A stretch of DNA of 45,596 bases, taken from positions 1 to 45,596 of the forward strand of contig NZ_BCTY01000030.1 of NCBI RefSeq assembly GCF_001591005.1, read 5' to 3'. The stretch comes from Sphingomonas sanguinis NBRC 13937 (lineage in GTDB: Bacteria > Pseudomonadota > Alphaproteobacteria > Sphingomonadales > Sphingomonadaceae). Each line of letters opens with the position of its first letter. The first letter of the stretch is position 1. The notes beneath the pieces were generated by a model. The model was not told the origin of the DNA. It was given only the letters and a program-made list of their open reading frames with translations, and searched no databases. The translations under genes and the position numbers were made by a program. Below, piece after piece: positions 33,036 to 41,852 of the stretch.

Positions 33036-34550
33036 ATGACGACCCCTTCCCCCGATGCGATCCGGTCGGTGGTGATCGTCGGCGGCGGCACGGCGGGCTG
33101 GATGACGGCCGCAGCTCTGGCCCATGCAATGCCCCGCGGCCTGTCGATCACGCTGGTCGAGTCGGACGCCATCGGCACGGTCGGCGTCGGCGAGGCGACC
33201 ATTCCGCCGATCCGCCTGTTCAACCAGACGCTGGGCATCGACGAAGCCGAGTTCCTGCGAGAGACCAGGGGCAGCTTCAAGCTGGGCATCGAATTCGTCG
33301 GCTGGGGACGCGCGGGCCATCGCTATTTCCACCCCTTCGGCACGCACGGCAAATCCTTCGATCTGGTGGCGGTGCATCAGCATTGGCTGGCGGCGGGCGG
33401 CCCCGACAGCGGCATCGCGTTCGACGATCTGTCCATGGCCTGGGGCGCAGGAAAGCGCGGACGGTTCGCCCAACCCATGGCCGATCCGCGCAGCGTCGCC
33501 TCGACCTTCGACTATGCCTATCACTTCGACGCCGGGCTCTATGCGCGGTTCCTGCGCCGCTATGCCGAGGCGCGCGGCGTGATGCGGGTCGAGGGGAAGA
33601 TCGCCGGACATGCGCTGGACGATACGCGCGGCCATGTCGCCTCGGTCACGCTGGACGATGGTCGGGTGCTGGCGGGCGATCTGTTCGTCGACTGTTCGGG
33701 GTTCCGGGGCCTGCTGATCGAAGAGGCGCTGGGCACCGGCTATGAGGACTGGGCGCACTGGCTGCCCTGCGACCGCGCGGTGGCGGTGCCGTGCGAAACC
33801 GGCGGCGACGGGCTGACGCCCTATACCCGCTCGACCGCGCGTGAGGCCGGATGGCAATGGCGCATCCCGCTCCAGCATCGCACCGGCAATGGCTATGTCT
33901 ATTGCAGCCGCCATATCTCGGACGATCAGGCCGCCGCGACGCTGATCGCGAACCTCGACGGCCAAGCGCTGGGCGATCCGCGCTTCCTGCGCTTCACGAC
34001 CGGGCGGCGTAAGCTGATGTGGAACCGCAACGTCGTCGCCATCGGCCTGTCGAGCGGGTTCATGGAGCCGCTCGAGTCGACCAGCATCCACCTGATCCAG
34101 GCGGGCATCGCCAAGCTGCTCGCCTATTTCCCCACGCAAGCGTTCGAGCCTGCCGGGATCGCGGAATATAACCGCGTCGCGATCACCGAATATGAGCGCA
34201 TCCGCGATTTCCTGATCCTGCACTATAAGCTGACCGAGCGGACGGATTCGGCTTTGTGGCAAGAGTGTGCGGCGATGGACGTTCCCGACACGCTGGCGAT
34301 GAAGATCGACCATTTCCGCTCCGCCGGACGGCTGGTCGCGCGCGACATGGACCTGTTCGGCCCCGCGAGCTGGGCCGCGGTGCATATTGGGCAGTTCAAC
34401 ATGCCCGAGGGGCTGGACCCGCTGCTGGCTTATGGTGATCCGGCCCAGAGCCGAGTGTTCGTGGCGAAACTGGCCAGCGCGATCGGGCAGATGGCGGAGT
34501 CCATGCCGAGCCATGCCGATTGGCTCAAGAAGATTGGGGCGACCGCCTGA
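33036..34550 (+). CDS. Flavin-dependent tryptophan-halogenase family protein
   Basis: 504-aa FADH2-dependent halogenase homologue with every diagnostic residue: dinucleotide motif GGGTAGW at 17-22, catalytic Lys82 in GSFKLGIEF (Lys79 of PrnA), WQWRIP at 273-278 (the WxWxIP motif) and Glu347 in [10 protein letters not shown] (Glu346 of PrnA). ATG 33036 was chosen with AAGGAG 8 bases upstream; ATG 33030 and GTG 33015 lie in frame. It is divergent from the TonB receptor and shares its operator region. Such homologues are often found beside TonB receptors and LacI regulators in Caulobacter and Xanthomonas sugar loci, where their substrate is not settled. No biosynthetic partners or flavin reductase are nearby. 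Confidence 0.93.
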   Translation: MTTPSPDAIRSVVIVGGGTAGWMTAAALAHAMPRGLSITLVESDAIGTVGVGEATIPPIRLFNQTLGIDEAEFLRETRGSFKLGIEFVGWGRAGHRYFHPFGTHGKSFDLVAVHQHWLAAGGPDSGIAFDDLSMAWGAGKRGRFAQPMADPRSVASTFDYAYHFDAGLYARFLRRYAEARGVMRVEGKIAGHALDDTRGHVASVTLDDGRVLAGDLFVDCSGFRGLLIEEALGTGYEDWAHWLPCDRAVAVPCETGGDGLTPYTRSTAREAGWQWRIPLQHRTGNGYVYCSRHISDDQAAATLIANLDGQALGDPRFLRFTTGRRKLMWNRNVVAIGLSSGFMEPLESTSIHLIQAGIAKLLAYFPTQAFEPAGIAEYNRVAITEYERIRDFLILHYKLTERTDSALWQECAAMDVPDTLAMKIDHFRSAGRLVARDMDLFGPASWAAVHIGQFNMPEGLDPLLAYGDPAQSRVFVAKLASAIGQMAESMPSHADWLKKIGATA

Positions 34551-34674
34551 TCCTCCCCGGTACGGGGAGGTGGCAGCGCGGAGCTCTGACGGAGGGGGGC
34601 TTCCCCGAAGGACATCCGTTGAGGCACGCCCCCTCCACCAGCTTCGCTGGTCCCCCTCCCCGTTCCGGGGAGGA
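34551..34674. repeat. Nested inverted-repeat element, copy C
   Basis: Begins directly after the halogenase stop and ends 2 bp before the stop of the convergent FAD-oxidoreductase gene. Outer arms TCCTCCCCGG and CCGGGGAGGA are complementary; inside are GAGGTGGCAG, GACGGAGGGG, CCCCTCCACCAGC and TTCGCTGGTCCCCCTCCCC as in copies A and B. It fills the whole gap between two convergent genes and could terminate both. Confidence 0.87.
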
Positions 34675-34676
34675 TT

Positions 34677-36038
34677 TTACAACCCCTCGCCCCCGACCCA
34701 TTGCGCATGCGCCAGCCGCCTGGCCAATTCCCAATTCTGCTGCCGCAAGTCCGGCACCGCTACGACCTCCCACAAGCCGCCGCGCGTCATCGGGCCGATG
34801 CAATAAAGCCGGTCGTTCACCCCGCCATCCGCCGCCACGACATGGCTCTGCGCATCGACCTCCAGCCCGATGCGGAGCGCATCCGGGCGGATCATCCTCT
34901 CACCGATCAACTGCCGGATCAGCGGCTCTTGCGAGCGGAGCAGGTCGCCCTGCGGCCCGCTGCAGTTGACGATCCGCGCGACCCGCAACGTCTCGACGCC
35001 ATCGCCCCCGCGCGGTCGCCAGTGGACGAGCGCCCCGTGCCCGTCCGGCTCGACCCGGACCAGCTTGCCGCCCGCGATCGACAGCCGCCCGGCCTCGACC
35101 AGCCCGTCCACCCGGTCCGCGACCGAGGGTGCGAGGCGGTGGCGATGCACATCCCAATAGGGCCGCACATGCCGCAGGAACCGTGCCCGCGTCGCACCAT
35201 CCGCCGCACCCCACATCATCTGCGTCACCGGGCGAAGCGCATCGACCGCGCCGCGCCAACCCTGCTCCTGGGCTGCACAGCGGAAATGCCGGACCAGCGC
35301 CGACAGGCTGGCGGCGGGGCGTTCACGCAGCGGCGTGACCGGCGGCGTCTCGGCATGACGGCGGGGTGCAAGCCCCCGGCGCGACATGGCGATGGTCCGC
35401 CCGCCAAAGCCGCTTGTGTCCAACAACAACGCCGCATCGATCGCGGTCAGCCCGCTGCCGACCAGCAACACCCGGTCATCCTCGCCCAGTCCCTCAGCGA
35501 TATCGCCCGCCCACGGGTCCTCGCGATAGCACCCGTCCGCCAGAAGCGTCGGATCGATCCCCGGCGGCGTGTGCGGCGGCAGGTTGCCCAGCGCCAGCAC
35601 CACCGCATCGGCGGCCAACCCCTCACCTTCCGCCATCTGAAGGCGATATCCGGCACCCTCCCGCTCCAGCGCCACGACCTCGCCGCTCGCCAGGGTCAGC
35701 CGTGCCGGGTCCGCCGCGATCGTCTCCATCAACAGGTCGCGCAGATAGTCGCCATAGACCCGGCGCGGCACGAAGGTCTTGGCATCCCCCGCCCCACGCG
35801 CCACCAGCCAGCGAACGAAATGATCGGGATCGTCGCGCAGCGCGCTCATATTGCCCGCGCGCACGTTCAGCAGATGCTCGGCATGCGCCGCGCTATAGGC
35901 GACGCCGCGCGCCAGCTGGTTGGCCCGCCGTTCGATCAGCGTCGCGCGCGGGCCGCCATGGCGAACCAGATTAATGGCCAGCAACGTGCCCGCAAAGCCG
36001 CCGCCGATGATCGCGACATGCTCGATCCCTGCCGTCAT
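34677..36038 (-). CDS. FAD/NAD(P)-binding oxidoreductase (HpyO/NAD_binding_9 type)
   Basis: 453-aa flavoprotein. An N-terminal Rossmann motif HVAIIGGGFAGTLLAINLV binds FAD, and a second nucleotide site lies at about residue 160 (DRVLLVGSGLTAIDAALLL). HLLNVRAGNMSAL and the C-terminal IGPMTRGGLWEVVAVPDLR are typical of the FAD-NAD(P)-binding group that includes urate hydroxylase HpyO. The start is ATG 36038, with AGGAAAGGA upstream; ATG 36074 is in frame with poorer spacing. No urate or purine genes are nearby, so the substrate is open. It is convergent with the halogenase across repeat C and divergent from the peptidase gene. Confidence 0.85.
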   Translation of the reverse strand: MTAGIEHVAIIGGGFAGTLLAINLVRHGGPRATLIERRANQLARGVAYSAAHAEHLLNVRAGNMSALRDDPDHFVRWLVARGAGDAKTFVPRRVYGDYLRDLLMETIAADPARLTLASGEVVALEREGAGYRLQMAEGEGLAADAVVLALGNLPPHTPPGIDPTLLADGCYREDPWAGDIAEGLGEDDRVLLVGSGLTAIDAALLLDTSGFGGRTIAMSRRGLAPRRHAETPPVTPLRERPAASLSALVRHFRCAAQEQGWRGAVDALRPVTQMMWGAADGATRARFLRHVRPYWDVHRHRLAPSVADRVDGLVEAGRLSIAGGKLVRVEPDGHGALVHWRPRGGDGVETLRVARIVNCSGPQGDLLRSQEPLIRQLIGERMIRPDALRIGLEVDAQSHVVAADGGVNDRLYCIGPMTRGGLWEVVAVPDLRQQNWELARRLAHAQWVGGEGL

Positions 36039-36174
36039 CTGCCAGTCGTCCTTTCCTGATCGCCGGTCCGCCATCCTTTAGTCGCATCGGAAACGATCGC
36101 CACGAAGATTTCAGTATACGATTTTGGAGTGCGTCGTTACGCTGCTGCTTTGCAATTCACGCGTGGGTGGGTCG

Positions 36175-38481
36175 ATGCGGTCGTGCTGGCGAATTTCCGG
36201 GTTTTTGGTTTCCCTTTCCTCGATCGCGCTGGCGACGCCGCTGATGGCGCAGACCCCCGTGCCGACACCGCCGTCCGACCCCGCATCGGCCGGTTCCTCC
36301 GTCCAGCCCTCCGGCGCTTTGTCGGTCGAGGGGATTTTCGGCCGGGGCGCCGTGCGCACGGAATCGGTGCGCTCCAGCCGTTGGACCAAGGACGGCGAAA
36401 GCTATCTCGCCCTCGAAAACGGGCCCAAGGGCGGGCAGGATATCGTCCGCTATCGCATCGCCGACGGCCAGCGCCAGGTGGTGATCGCCGCCGCCGATCT
36501 GGTCCCACCGGGGGCCAGCGCGCCGATCACTATCGACAGCTATGAATGGTCGCCCGACGACAAGTGGCTGCTGATCCAGACCAATGGCCAGCGCTTCCGC
36601 CGCACCAACGCGCTGTCCGATTACTGGCTGTACGACGTCGCCAGCCGCCGCTTGCACAAGGTCGGGCCGGACGCCGCGCCTTCAACCCTGCTCTACGCCA
36701 CCGTCTCGCCCGACAGCAGCCGCATCGCCTATGTTCGGGCCAACAACATTTATGTCGAGCCGATCGCGGGCGGTGCCCCCGTTGCGCTGACCAGGGACGG
36801 TGACGATTATGTCGTCAACGGCCTGGCCGACTGGGTGTATGAGGAGGAGTTCTCGGTCCACCGCGCGTTCGAGTGGAGCCCGGATTCCCAGCGCATCGCC
36901 TTCTTGCGCTTCGACACGAAGGGTGTCGGCACCTTCGACATGATCAAGAACACCGGCGGGCAATATTCGCAGGTGATCCCGCTGCAATATCCCAAGGCGG
37001 GGACGACCAACTCGGCCGTCACGACCGGCGTGATCGATGTGGCCGACGGCGCGACCCGCTGGTTCAAGCTGACGGGCGACCCCCGCCAGAATTACGTGCC
37101 GCAGATAAGCTGGGCGGGCGGGTCGGACGCGCTGTTCATCCAACAGTCCAACCGGCTGCAAAACGCCTACAACGTCCTGCTCGGCGATCCCGCGACCGGC
37201 GCGGTCAAGCCGATCATGGTCGAAAAGGACGCCGCCTGGGTCGAGGCCAATGTCGCCCCCGAATGGCTGAACGGCGGGCGCAGCTTCACCTGGCTGTCCG
37301 AGCGCGACGGCTGGCGTCACCTCTATACCATCGACCGCGCGAGCGGCCACGCGACGCTCCGTACGCCGGGCAAGTTCGATGTGGTCGAGTTGCTGAACGT
37401 CGACGAAAAGGCGGGCTATGCCTGGTTCATCGCCTCGCCCGACAATCCGACCCAGCGTTACCTCTACCGCACCACCCTGTCGGGCACGCCGAAGGTCGAG
37501 CGGCTGACGCCTGCGAACCAGCCGGGCACGCACAGCTACGACATCGCGCCGGGCGAGCATTGGGCGCTGCACACCGTGTCGCGTTTCGACGCGCCGCCGG
37601 TGACGGACATGCTCGACATGACCCGCCAGCAGCCGCTGCGCACGCTGGCCGCGAACGCGCCCTTGACGCAGGTGGTGAAAGCCACCGGCCTGCCCGCGAC
37701 CGAGTTCTTCCGTGTCGATATCGGCGGCGGCACGCAGCTCGACGGCTGGCTGATCAAGCCGCCGGGCTTCGATCCGGCCAAGCGCTATCCGATCCTCTAT
37801 TTCGTCTATGGCGAACCCTGGGGCCAGACGGTCGCAGACCGCTGGGCCGGGTCGCAGGGGCTGTGGCACCGGATGCTGGCGCAAAAGGGCTATCTGGTCG
37901 CCAGCCTCGATCCGCGCGGCACCGCCACGCCGCGAGGGCATGACTGGCGCAAGAGCATCTATCGCCAGGTCGGCATCCTGGCTTCCGCCGATTATGCGGC
38001 GGGCGTGCAGAAGATGCTGGCGACACGGCCCTATATCGACCCTGCCCGGATCGGCATCTGGGGCTGGAGCGGCGGCGGCGCGATGACCCAGAACGCGCTG
38101 TTCCGCTACCCGGACCTCTACAAGACCGGCATCGCGGTGGCGGGGCCGACTGACATGAAGCTCTATGATACCATCTATCAGGAGCGCTACATGGGCCTGC
38201 CGCAGGACAATGTGGAAGGGTATAAGAACGGCTCGCCGATCACCTTCGCCGACCGGCTGAAGGGCAACCTCCTGCTGATCCACGGCACGCTGGACGACAA
38301 TGTCCATTACCAGAACCAAGACCAGTTGGTGGATCGCCTGATCCACTTCAACAAGCCGTTCACGATGATGGCGTACCCCGACCGCAGCCACGGCATCTAT
38401 GAGGGCGAAAATACCAGCATCCACCTCTATTCCCTAATGACGCGGTATCTAGAGACCAACCTGCCGCCCGGCGGGCGGTGA
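36175..38481 (+). CDS. Secreted S9B dipeptidyl-peptidase IV homologue
   Basis: 768-aa serine exopeptidase that should release Xaa-Pro or Xaa-Ala dipeptides in the periplasm. A signal peptide (ISGFLVSLSSIALATPLMAQ) ends near residue 26. An eight-bladed beta-propeller (DPPIV_N) covers about 60-480 and contains the substrate-binding double Glu (DWVYEEEFSVH). The alpha/beta-hydrolase domain follows with Ser632 in GWSGGG, Asp707 in HGTLDDNVH and His739 in DRSHGI, nearly the human DPP4 spacing. ATG 36175 starts the signal peptide; the frame opens at TTG 36124. The upstream gap is AT-richer than its surroundings. Transcribed alone. Confidence 0.93.
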   Translation: MRSCWRISGFLVSLSSIALATPLMAQTPVPTPPSDPASAGSSVQPSGALSVEGIFGRGAVRTESVRSSRWTKDGESYLALENGPKGGQDIVRYRIADGQRQVVIAAADLVPPGASAPITIDSYEWSPDDKWLLIQTNGQRFRRTNALSDYWLYDVASRRLHKVGPDAAPSTLLYATVSPDSSRIAYVRANNIYVEPIAGGAPVALTRDGDDYVVNGLADWVYEEEFSVHRAFEWSPDSQRIAFLRFDTKGVGTFDMIKNTGGQYSQVIPLQYPKAGTTNSAVTTGVIDVADGATRWFKLTGDPRQNYVPQISWAGGSDALFIQQSNRLQNAYNVLLGDPATGAVKPIMVEKDAAWVEANVAPEWLNGGRSFTWLSERDGWRHLYTIDRASGHATLRTPGKFDVVELLNVDEKAGYAWFIASPDNPTQRYLYRTTLSGTPKVERLTPANQPGTHSYDIAPGEHWALHTVSRFDAPPVTDMLDMTRQQPLRTLAANAPLTQVVKATGLPATEFFRVDIGGGTQLDGWLIKPPGFDPAKRYPILYFVYGEPWGQTVADRWAGSQGLWHRMLAQKGYLVASLDPRGTATPRGHDWRKSIYRQVGILASADYAAGVQKMLATRPYIDPARIGIWGWSGGGAMTQNALFRYPDLYKTGIAVAGPTDMKLYDTIYQERYMGLPQDNVEGYKNGSPITFADRLKGNLLLIHGTLDDNVHYQNQDQLVDRLIHFNKPFTMMAYPDRSHGIYEGENTSIHLYSLMTRYLETNLPPGGR

Positions 38482-38488
38482 GCGGAAC

Positions 38489-38929
38489 TTAAGACACCCA
38501 AGGCGGCGTCGGCTTTCCATTCCGACGCCACCCCTTGGTCGTGCAGACATAGAAGCTGACATGGCCGCGTCCGCACAGTCCGCCGCATCGAAGCCACACC
38601 TCCGCAGCCGCATGATCGCGATCCGCGACCAGCCGAGGTATTTCGATCGTGTAGACCGTGGCGCGCGCACCCCGCCATGGTCCTTTGCCCGTCGCGTTGG
38701 AACGCGCACGGGCATTTGCGGCCGCGATACCCTCGGGGAGTTGCTGGCCGAGCGCCGGACATAATTTCATCAGTTCGCTGTGCGCGGGGTCGACCTCCAG
38801 ATAAGTCTCACCGGAGGCGGCGGGGCGTAGGTCCGCGACAGCCAAGCGACCGATCTCGCAGGCGTCGCTCGGCGGTGCCAGTGGCGCGTCGATCCGCATC
38901 ATCAGCGCGCCCATCATGACCATCAACAT
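38489..38929 (-). CDS. Small hypothetical protein, possibly exported
   Basis: 146-aa protein that I do not recognise. A short Met-rich hydrophobic start (MLMVMMGALMMRIDAPLAPPSDA) could be a weak signal sequence. The body has a Cys near each end (SDACEIG, LCPALG, LRCGGLCGRG, YVCTTKGW), which may form disulfides. ATG 38929 has a G-rich AAGGGGGG site upstream; the frame extends to 39031 into the desaturase gene. Its stop lies 7 bp from the stop of the convergent DPP-IV gene. It is probably co-transcribed with the desaturase. Confidence 0.55.
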   Translation of the reverse strand: MLMVMMGALMMRIDAPLAPPSDACEIGRLAVADLRPAASGETYLEVDPAHSELMKLCPALGQQLPEGIAAANARARSNATGKGPWRGARATVYTIEIPRLVADRDHAAAEVWLRCGGLCGRGHVSFYVCTTKGWRRNGKPTPPWVS

Positions 38930-38984
38930 CGGCAATCCCCCCCTTCCCCGATCTTGGCTCGAACCGCCGCCCGGCACAACGACG

Positions 38985-39905
38985 CTAAGCCGTCGCCGCT
39001 TTACTCCTTGCCACCCGACGCAGCCCCTCACGCGGGGCCAGCATCGAAGGCTCCTTCAGATCGCGGACCAGCCCGATGCGGCGTAACCCCAGCAGCACCC
39101 ACCAGCCCGGATCAGGCTGGCCAGGTTCTATCCCAAGCCGCGCGGAATCCGGCCAGGCATGGTGGTTTCCATGCCATGCCTCGCCAAAGGTGATGAGCGC
39201 GGCGGCGGGAAGATCATGGCCCTGTACCGCGACATCATCGACGCTCCAGCCCTGCGGGCCGCGCCTGTGGGTGATGTGACCGACCAGCCAATGCCCTGTG
39301 ACGCCGACCGCCACCCGTACCGGCAAGCCCCAGACCAGCCAGGGCAAGCCCCCCATCCACAGAAATAACACGGCCCAGGGCAGTTGCTGCGCCATCCAGC
39401 TCCGCTCCAGCCAGATCAGGAAACGGTCGTCGCGCAACCGCGCCTCAGGCTCGAAACGCGGTGGATGGGCGAGATCGAGCCGACAGTGCATCTGCCACCA
39501 AGCATCATGCAGCAAAGGTGCCCGATGGGCGTGCAGATCGTGACATTCCACCTGCCGCTGCGCCCAGTCGCGCATGTCGTGCAGCCGCACCATGCCCAGC
39601 GGCCCCGCCATCCCGACCAATGTGCCCAGATAGACCAGCACCCGCTCGAACCAGAGCGGTGCCGCAAAGCTGCGATGGATCAGCAGCCGGTGCAGGCCGA
39701 TCGAATGGCCCAGGCACAGCGTCACAGCCGAGGTCAAAAGCCATAGCAGCACCGCGCCAGGCGTAACGAACAATGGGGCCAGCAGCAGCGCCGATCCGGT
39801 CATGCCGATCATCCAGAGCGACCGCGTCGGTGCCCATCGCACCCTTCCCTTTCGCGCATCGCTGTCGGGCAAGGCGATCATCCGGGTCGTCGAACGGCAG
39901 GTCAT
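38985..39905 (-). CDS. Membrane fatty-acid desaturase (acyl-CoA delta-9 type) with atypical second His box
   Basis: 306-aa di-iron membrane desaturase. Four or more membrane helices are visible (about 32-65, 88-105, 172-205). Box I is HRLLIH at 72-77 and box III is HGNHH at 245-249. The usual HxxHH second box is absent; its place holds LHDMRDWAQRQVECHDLHAHR (109-128), with His122, His125 and His127 as possible ligands. It should alter membrane unsaturation. ATG 39905 has AAGGAG 7 bases upstream. It is divergent from the ArsR-type gene, with a shared dyad between them, so repression by ArsR is likely. Confidence 0.82.
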   Translation of the reverse strand: MTCRSTTRMIALPDSDARKGRVRWAPTRSLWMIGMTGSALLLAPLFVTPGAVLLWLLTSAVTLCLGHSIGLHRLLIHRSFAAPLWFERVLVYLGTLVGMAGPLGMVRLHDMRDWAQRQVECHDLHAHRAPLLHDAWWQMHCRLDLAHPPRFEPEARLRDDRFLIWLERSWMAQQLPWAVLFLWMGGLPWLVWGLPVRVAVGVTGHWLVGHITHRRGPQGWSVDDVAVQGHDLPAAALITFGEAWHGNHHAWPDSARLGIEPGQPDPGWWVLLGLRRIGLVRDLKEPSMLAPREGLRRVARSKAATA

Positions 39906-39923
39906 GCAGCGCTCCTTATATAG

Positions 39924-39939
39924 TTAGGTATATTCCTAA
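39924..39939. promoter_or_regulatory. ArsR-type operator between desaturase and regulator genes
   Basis: TTAGGTATATTCCTAA: 5-bp inverted arms TTAGG/CCTAA around six AT-rich bases. The half-site CCTAAATG recurs at 39975-39982, overlapping the regulator start codon. The dyad is 19 bp before the desaturase start and 33 bp before the regulator start, placed to control both divergent promoters. Confidence 0.65.
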
Positions 39940-39971
39940 ATGCCGAACCTCATTTGTCAACGGTTAGCGAA

Positions 39972-40307
39972 ATGCCTAAATGTCTATCCATGCAACGTGT
40001 GTTCGAGGCTCTCGCCAATCCGGCCCGCCGCCGCATCCTGGCCTATCTGTCCCATGCCGAGTTGAGCGCGGGCGAGATCGCCTCGCGCTTTGACATGGCC
40101 AAACCATCCATCTCCCAGCATCTGTCGATCCTGGAGTCGGCCGGGCTCGTCACCAGTGAAAAACGTGGCCAGTACGTCTTCTACCGGCTGGTTCCGGAAA
40201 GCCTGACCAATACACTGCATGGTTTCGTGCAAGAGGTCTGCCCGGTCGCGCGTCCGCTCAAGCGCGAGAGCGCCGCCTTGGCGCAGAAGGACGGCAAACA
40301 GCCCTGA
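39972..40307 (+). CDS. ArsR/SdpR-family winged-helix repressor
   Basis: 111-aa helix-turn-helix protein. EALANPARRRILAYLSHAELSAGEIASRFDMAKPSISQHL carries the ArsR fold and recognition helix, followed by LVTSEKRGQYVFYRL, the wing. The metal-binding ELCVCDL motif of ArsR/SmtB is absent, placing it with SdpR-like, non-metal members; one Cys occurs near the C-terminus (EVCPVARPL). ATG 39972 was chosen, ATG 39990 being an alternative. It is divergent from the desaturase. Likely target: its own promoter and the desaturase. Confidence 0.9.
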   Translation: MPKCLSMQRVFEALANPARRRILAYLSHAELSAGEIASRFDMAKPSISQHLSILESAGLVTSEKRGQYVFYRLVPESLTNTLHGFVQEVCPVARPLKRESAALAQKDGKQP

Positions 40308-40348
40308 ACCCTATGCATGACGCTCCATACTCAGGTTCATCTGCACTA

Positions 40349-40367
40349 TTGCAATCGTTTGTTGCAA
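40349..40367. promoter_or_regulatory. LacI-type operator before the MFS-GH68 pair
   Basis: TTGCAATCGTTTGTTGCAA. It contains GCAATCGTTTG, identical to the 11-mer at 32900-32910 in the receptor/halogenase gap, and two TTGCAA units 13 bp apart, the same spacing as at 32908/32921. It is 86 bp before the MFS start. Nothing else is recognised in 40308-40452. Confidence 0.72.
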
Positions 40368-40452
40368 TCCTCGATCCATCACGGCATGATACCCCTCGAC
40401 GCGGCAAGCCAGCGACAGACCATGGCCCACCCCCGCGTGCGAGAGGACCCGC

Positions 40453-41820
40453 ATGACCCCGTCCACCCCCGCCGCCGGACACGCCGCTCCGTTCAAGCCG
40501 CGCCTGTCGCTGGTCCGCATCCTGGAAATGAATCTGGGCTTTCTCGGCCTGCAGTTCAGCTTCGGGCTGCAACAGGGCAACATGGCCCCGATCTACAGCT
40601 ACCTGGGTGCGTCGGAGTCGCAGATTCCGCTGCTTCAGCTGGCCGGGCCGATGACGGGGCTGCTGATCCAGCCGCTGATCGGCGCGATGAGCGACCGGAC
40701 GGACAGCCGCTGGGGACGCCGCACACCCTATTTCCTGATCGGCGCGGTGCTGTGTGCGCTGGGCCTGTTCTTTATGCCGCTCAGTTCGTCGCTGCTGATG
40801 GCGGTGTCGCTGCTCTGGATTCTCGACGCGGGCAACAACATCACCATGGAGCCGTACCGCGCCTATGTCTCCGACCGGCTGGACGGGGCGCAGCATAATG
40901 TCGGCTTCCTGACGCAGAGCGCCTTTACCGGGTTGGCGCAGATGCTCGCCTTCCTCACGCCCTCGATCCTAGTCTGGGTGGGGATGAACCCGGACTGGGT
41001 GGACGGGCACAACATCCCCTATACGGCGCGCGTGGTCTTCATGATCGGCGCGGTCCTGTCCTTCGTCACCATCGTCTGGTCGATCAAGCGGGTGCCTGAA
41101 CTGCCGCTGCCGCCCGAGGAGCGCGCGCGCATCGCCGCTGCGCCCAAGGGCATCGGCGCGACGCTGAAGGAGATCGGCGGCGCGATCCGCGACATGCCGC
41201 TGCCCATGCGCAAGCTGGCGCTCATGAGCCTGTTCCAGTGGTATGCGATGATGGCCTATTGGAACTACGTCATCTACGCGATCGGACGGTCGGTCTATGG
41301 TACCGCCGACGCGACCTCCTCGGGCTTCCATGCCGCGGTGCTGACCAATGGCGAGGTCGCGGCCTTTTATAACGGCGTCGCCTTTGTCGCAGCCTTTGCG
41401 ATGGTGCCGCTGGCCAAGCGGATCGGTGCCGCGCCGCTCCACGCGTTGTGCCTGGTCATTACCGGTATCGGCATGATGGTGATGCCGCACATGACCAGCA
41501 AGGCGATGCTGTTCCTGCCCGCGATCGGCATCGGCCTGGGCTGGGCCAGCATGATGGGCAACCCCTATGTCATCCTGGCAGGCTCGATCCCGCCCGAGCG
41601 GACCGGCGTCTATATGGGCATCTTCAACATGATGATCGTCATCCCGATGCTGATCTTCGGCGTGACGCTGCCGCTCTTCTACCAGAGTTGGCTGGGCGGC
41701 GATCCGCGCAACGTGCTGACGCTGTGCGGCGTGCTGATGCTGCTGGCCGCGGTCTCCGTCTATTCGGTGCGTGCCCGCAATGCGCAAGGGCTGCCGCTCG
41801 GCGCCGCGCCGCAAGCCTGA
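40453..41820 (+). CDS. MFS disaccharide transporter (SLC45/SuxC-like)
   Basis: 455-aa inner-membrane sugar:proton symporter with twelve predicted helices. It shows the first-loop motif GAMSDRTDSRWGRRTPYFLIGA, common to sucrose/maltose carriers of the SLC45 and GPH-like groups, and LWILDAGNNITMEPYRAYVSD in the fourth segment. ATG 40453 follows a GAGAGGA site. The GH68 gene begins 32 bp later, so the two are an operon: sucrose brought in here would be cleaved by GH68. An upstream LacI-type operator suggests induction by the sugar. Confidence 0.88.
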   Translation: MTPSTPAAGHAAPFKPRLSLVRILEMNLGFLGLQFSFGLQQGNMAPIYSYLGASESQIPLLQLAGPMTGLLIQPLIGAMSDRTDSRWGRRTPYFLIGAVLCALGLFFMPLSSSLLMAVSLLWILDAGNNITMEPYRAYVSDRLDGAQHNVGFLTQSAFTGLAQMLAFLTPSILVWVGMNPDWVDGHNIPYTARVVFMIGAVLSFVTIVWSIKRVPELPLPPEERARIAAAPKGIGATLKEIGGAIRDMPLPMRKLALMSLFQWYAMMAYWNYVIYAIGRSVYGTADATSSGFHAAVLTNGEVAAFYNGVAFVAAFAMVPLAKRIGAAPLHALCLVITGIGMMVMPHMTSKAMLFLPAIGIGLGWASMMGNPYVILAGSIPPERTGVYMGIFNMMIVIPMLIFGVTLPLFYQSWLGGDPRNVLTLCGVLMLLAAVSVYSVRARNAQGLPLGAAPQA

Positions 41821-41852
41821 TCCCCTTTCCCATCCTGTTTTCCCGAGGTTTC

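Noticed and set aside
33036..34550. Halogenase as a sign of a natural-product gene cluster
   Set aside because: No synthase, tailoring, resistance or flavin reductase gene is near; its neighbours are sugar-uptake and unrelated housekeeping genes.
34677..36038. Calling the FAD protein urate hydroxylase
   Set aside because: Family resemblance only; no purine-degradation genes are present and the substrate residues cannot be judged by eye.
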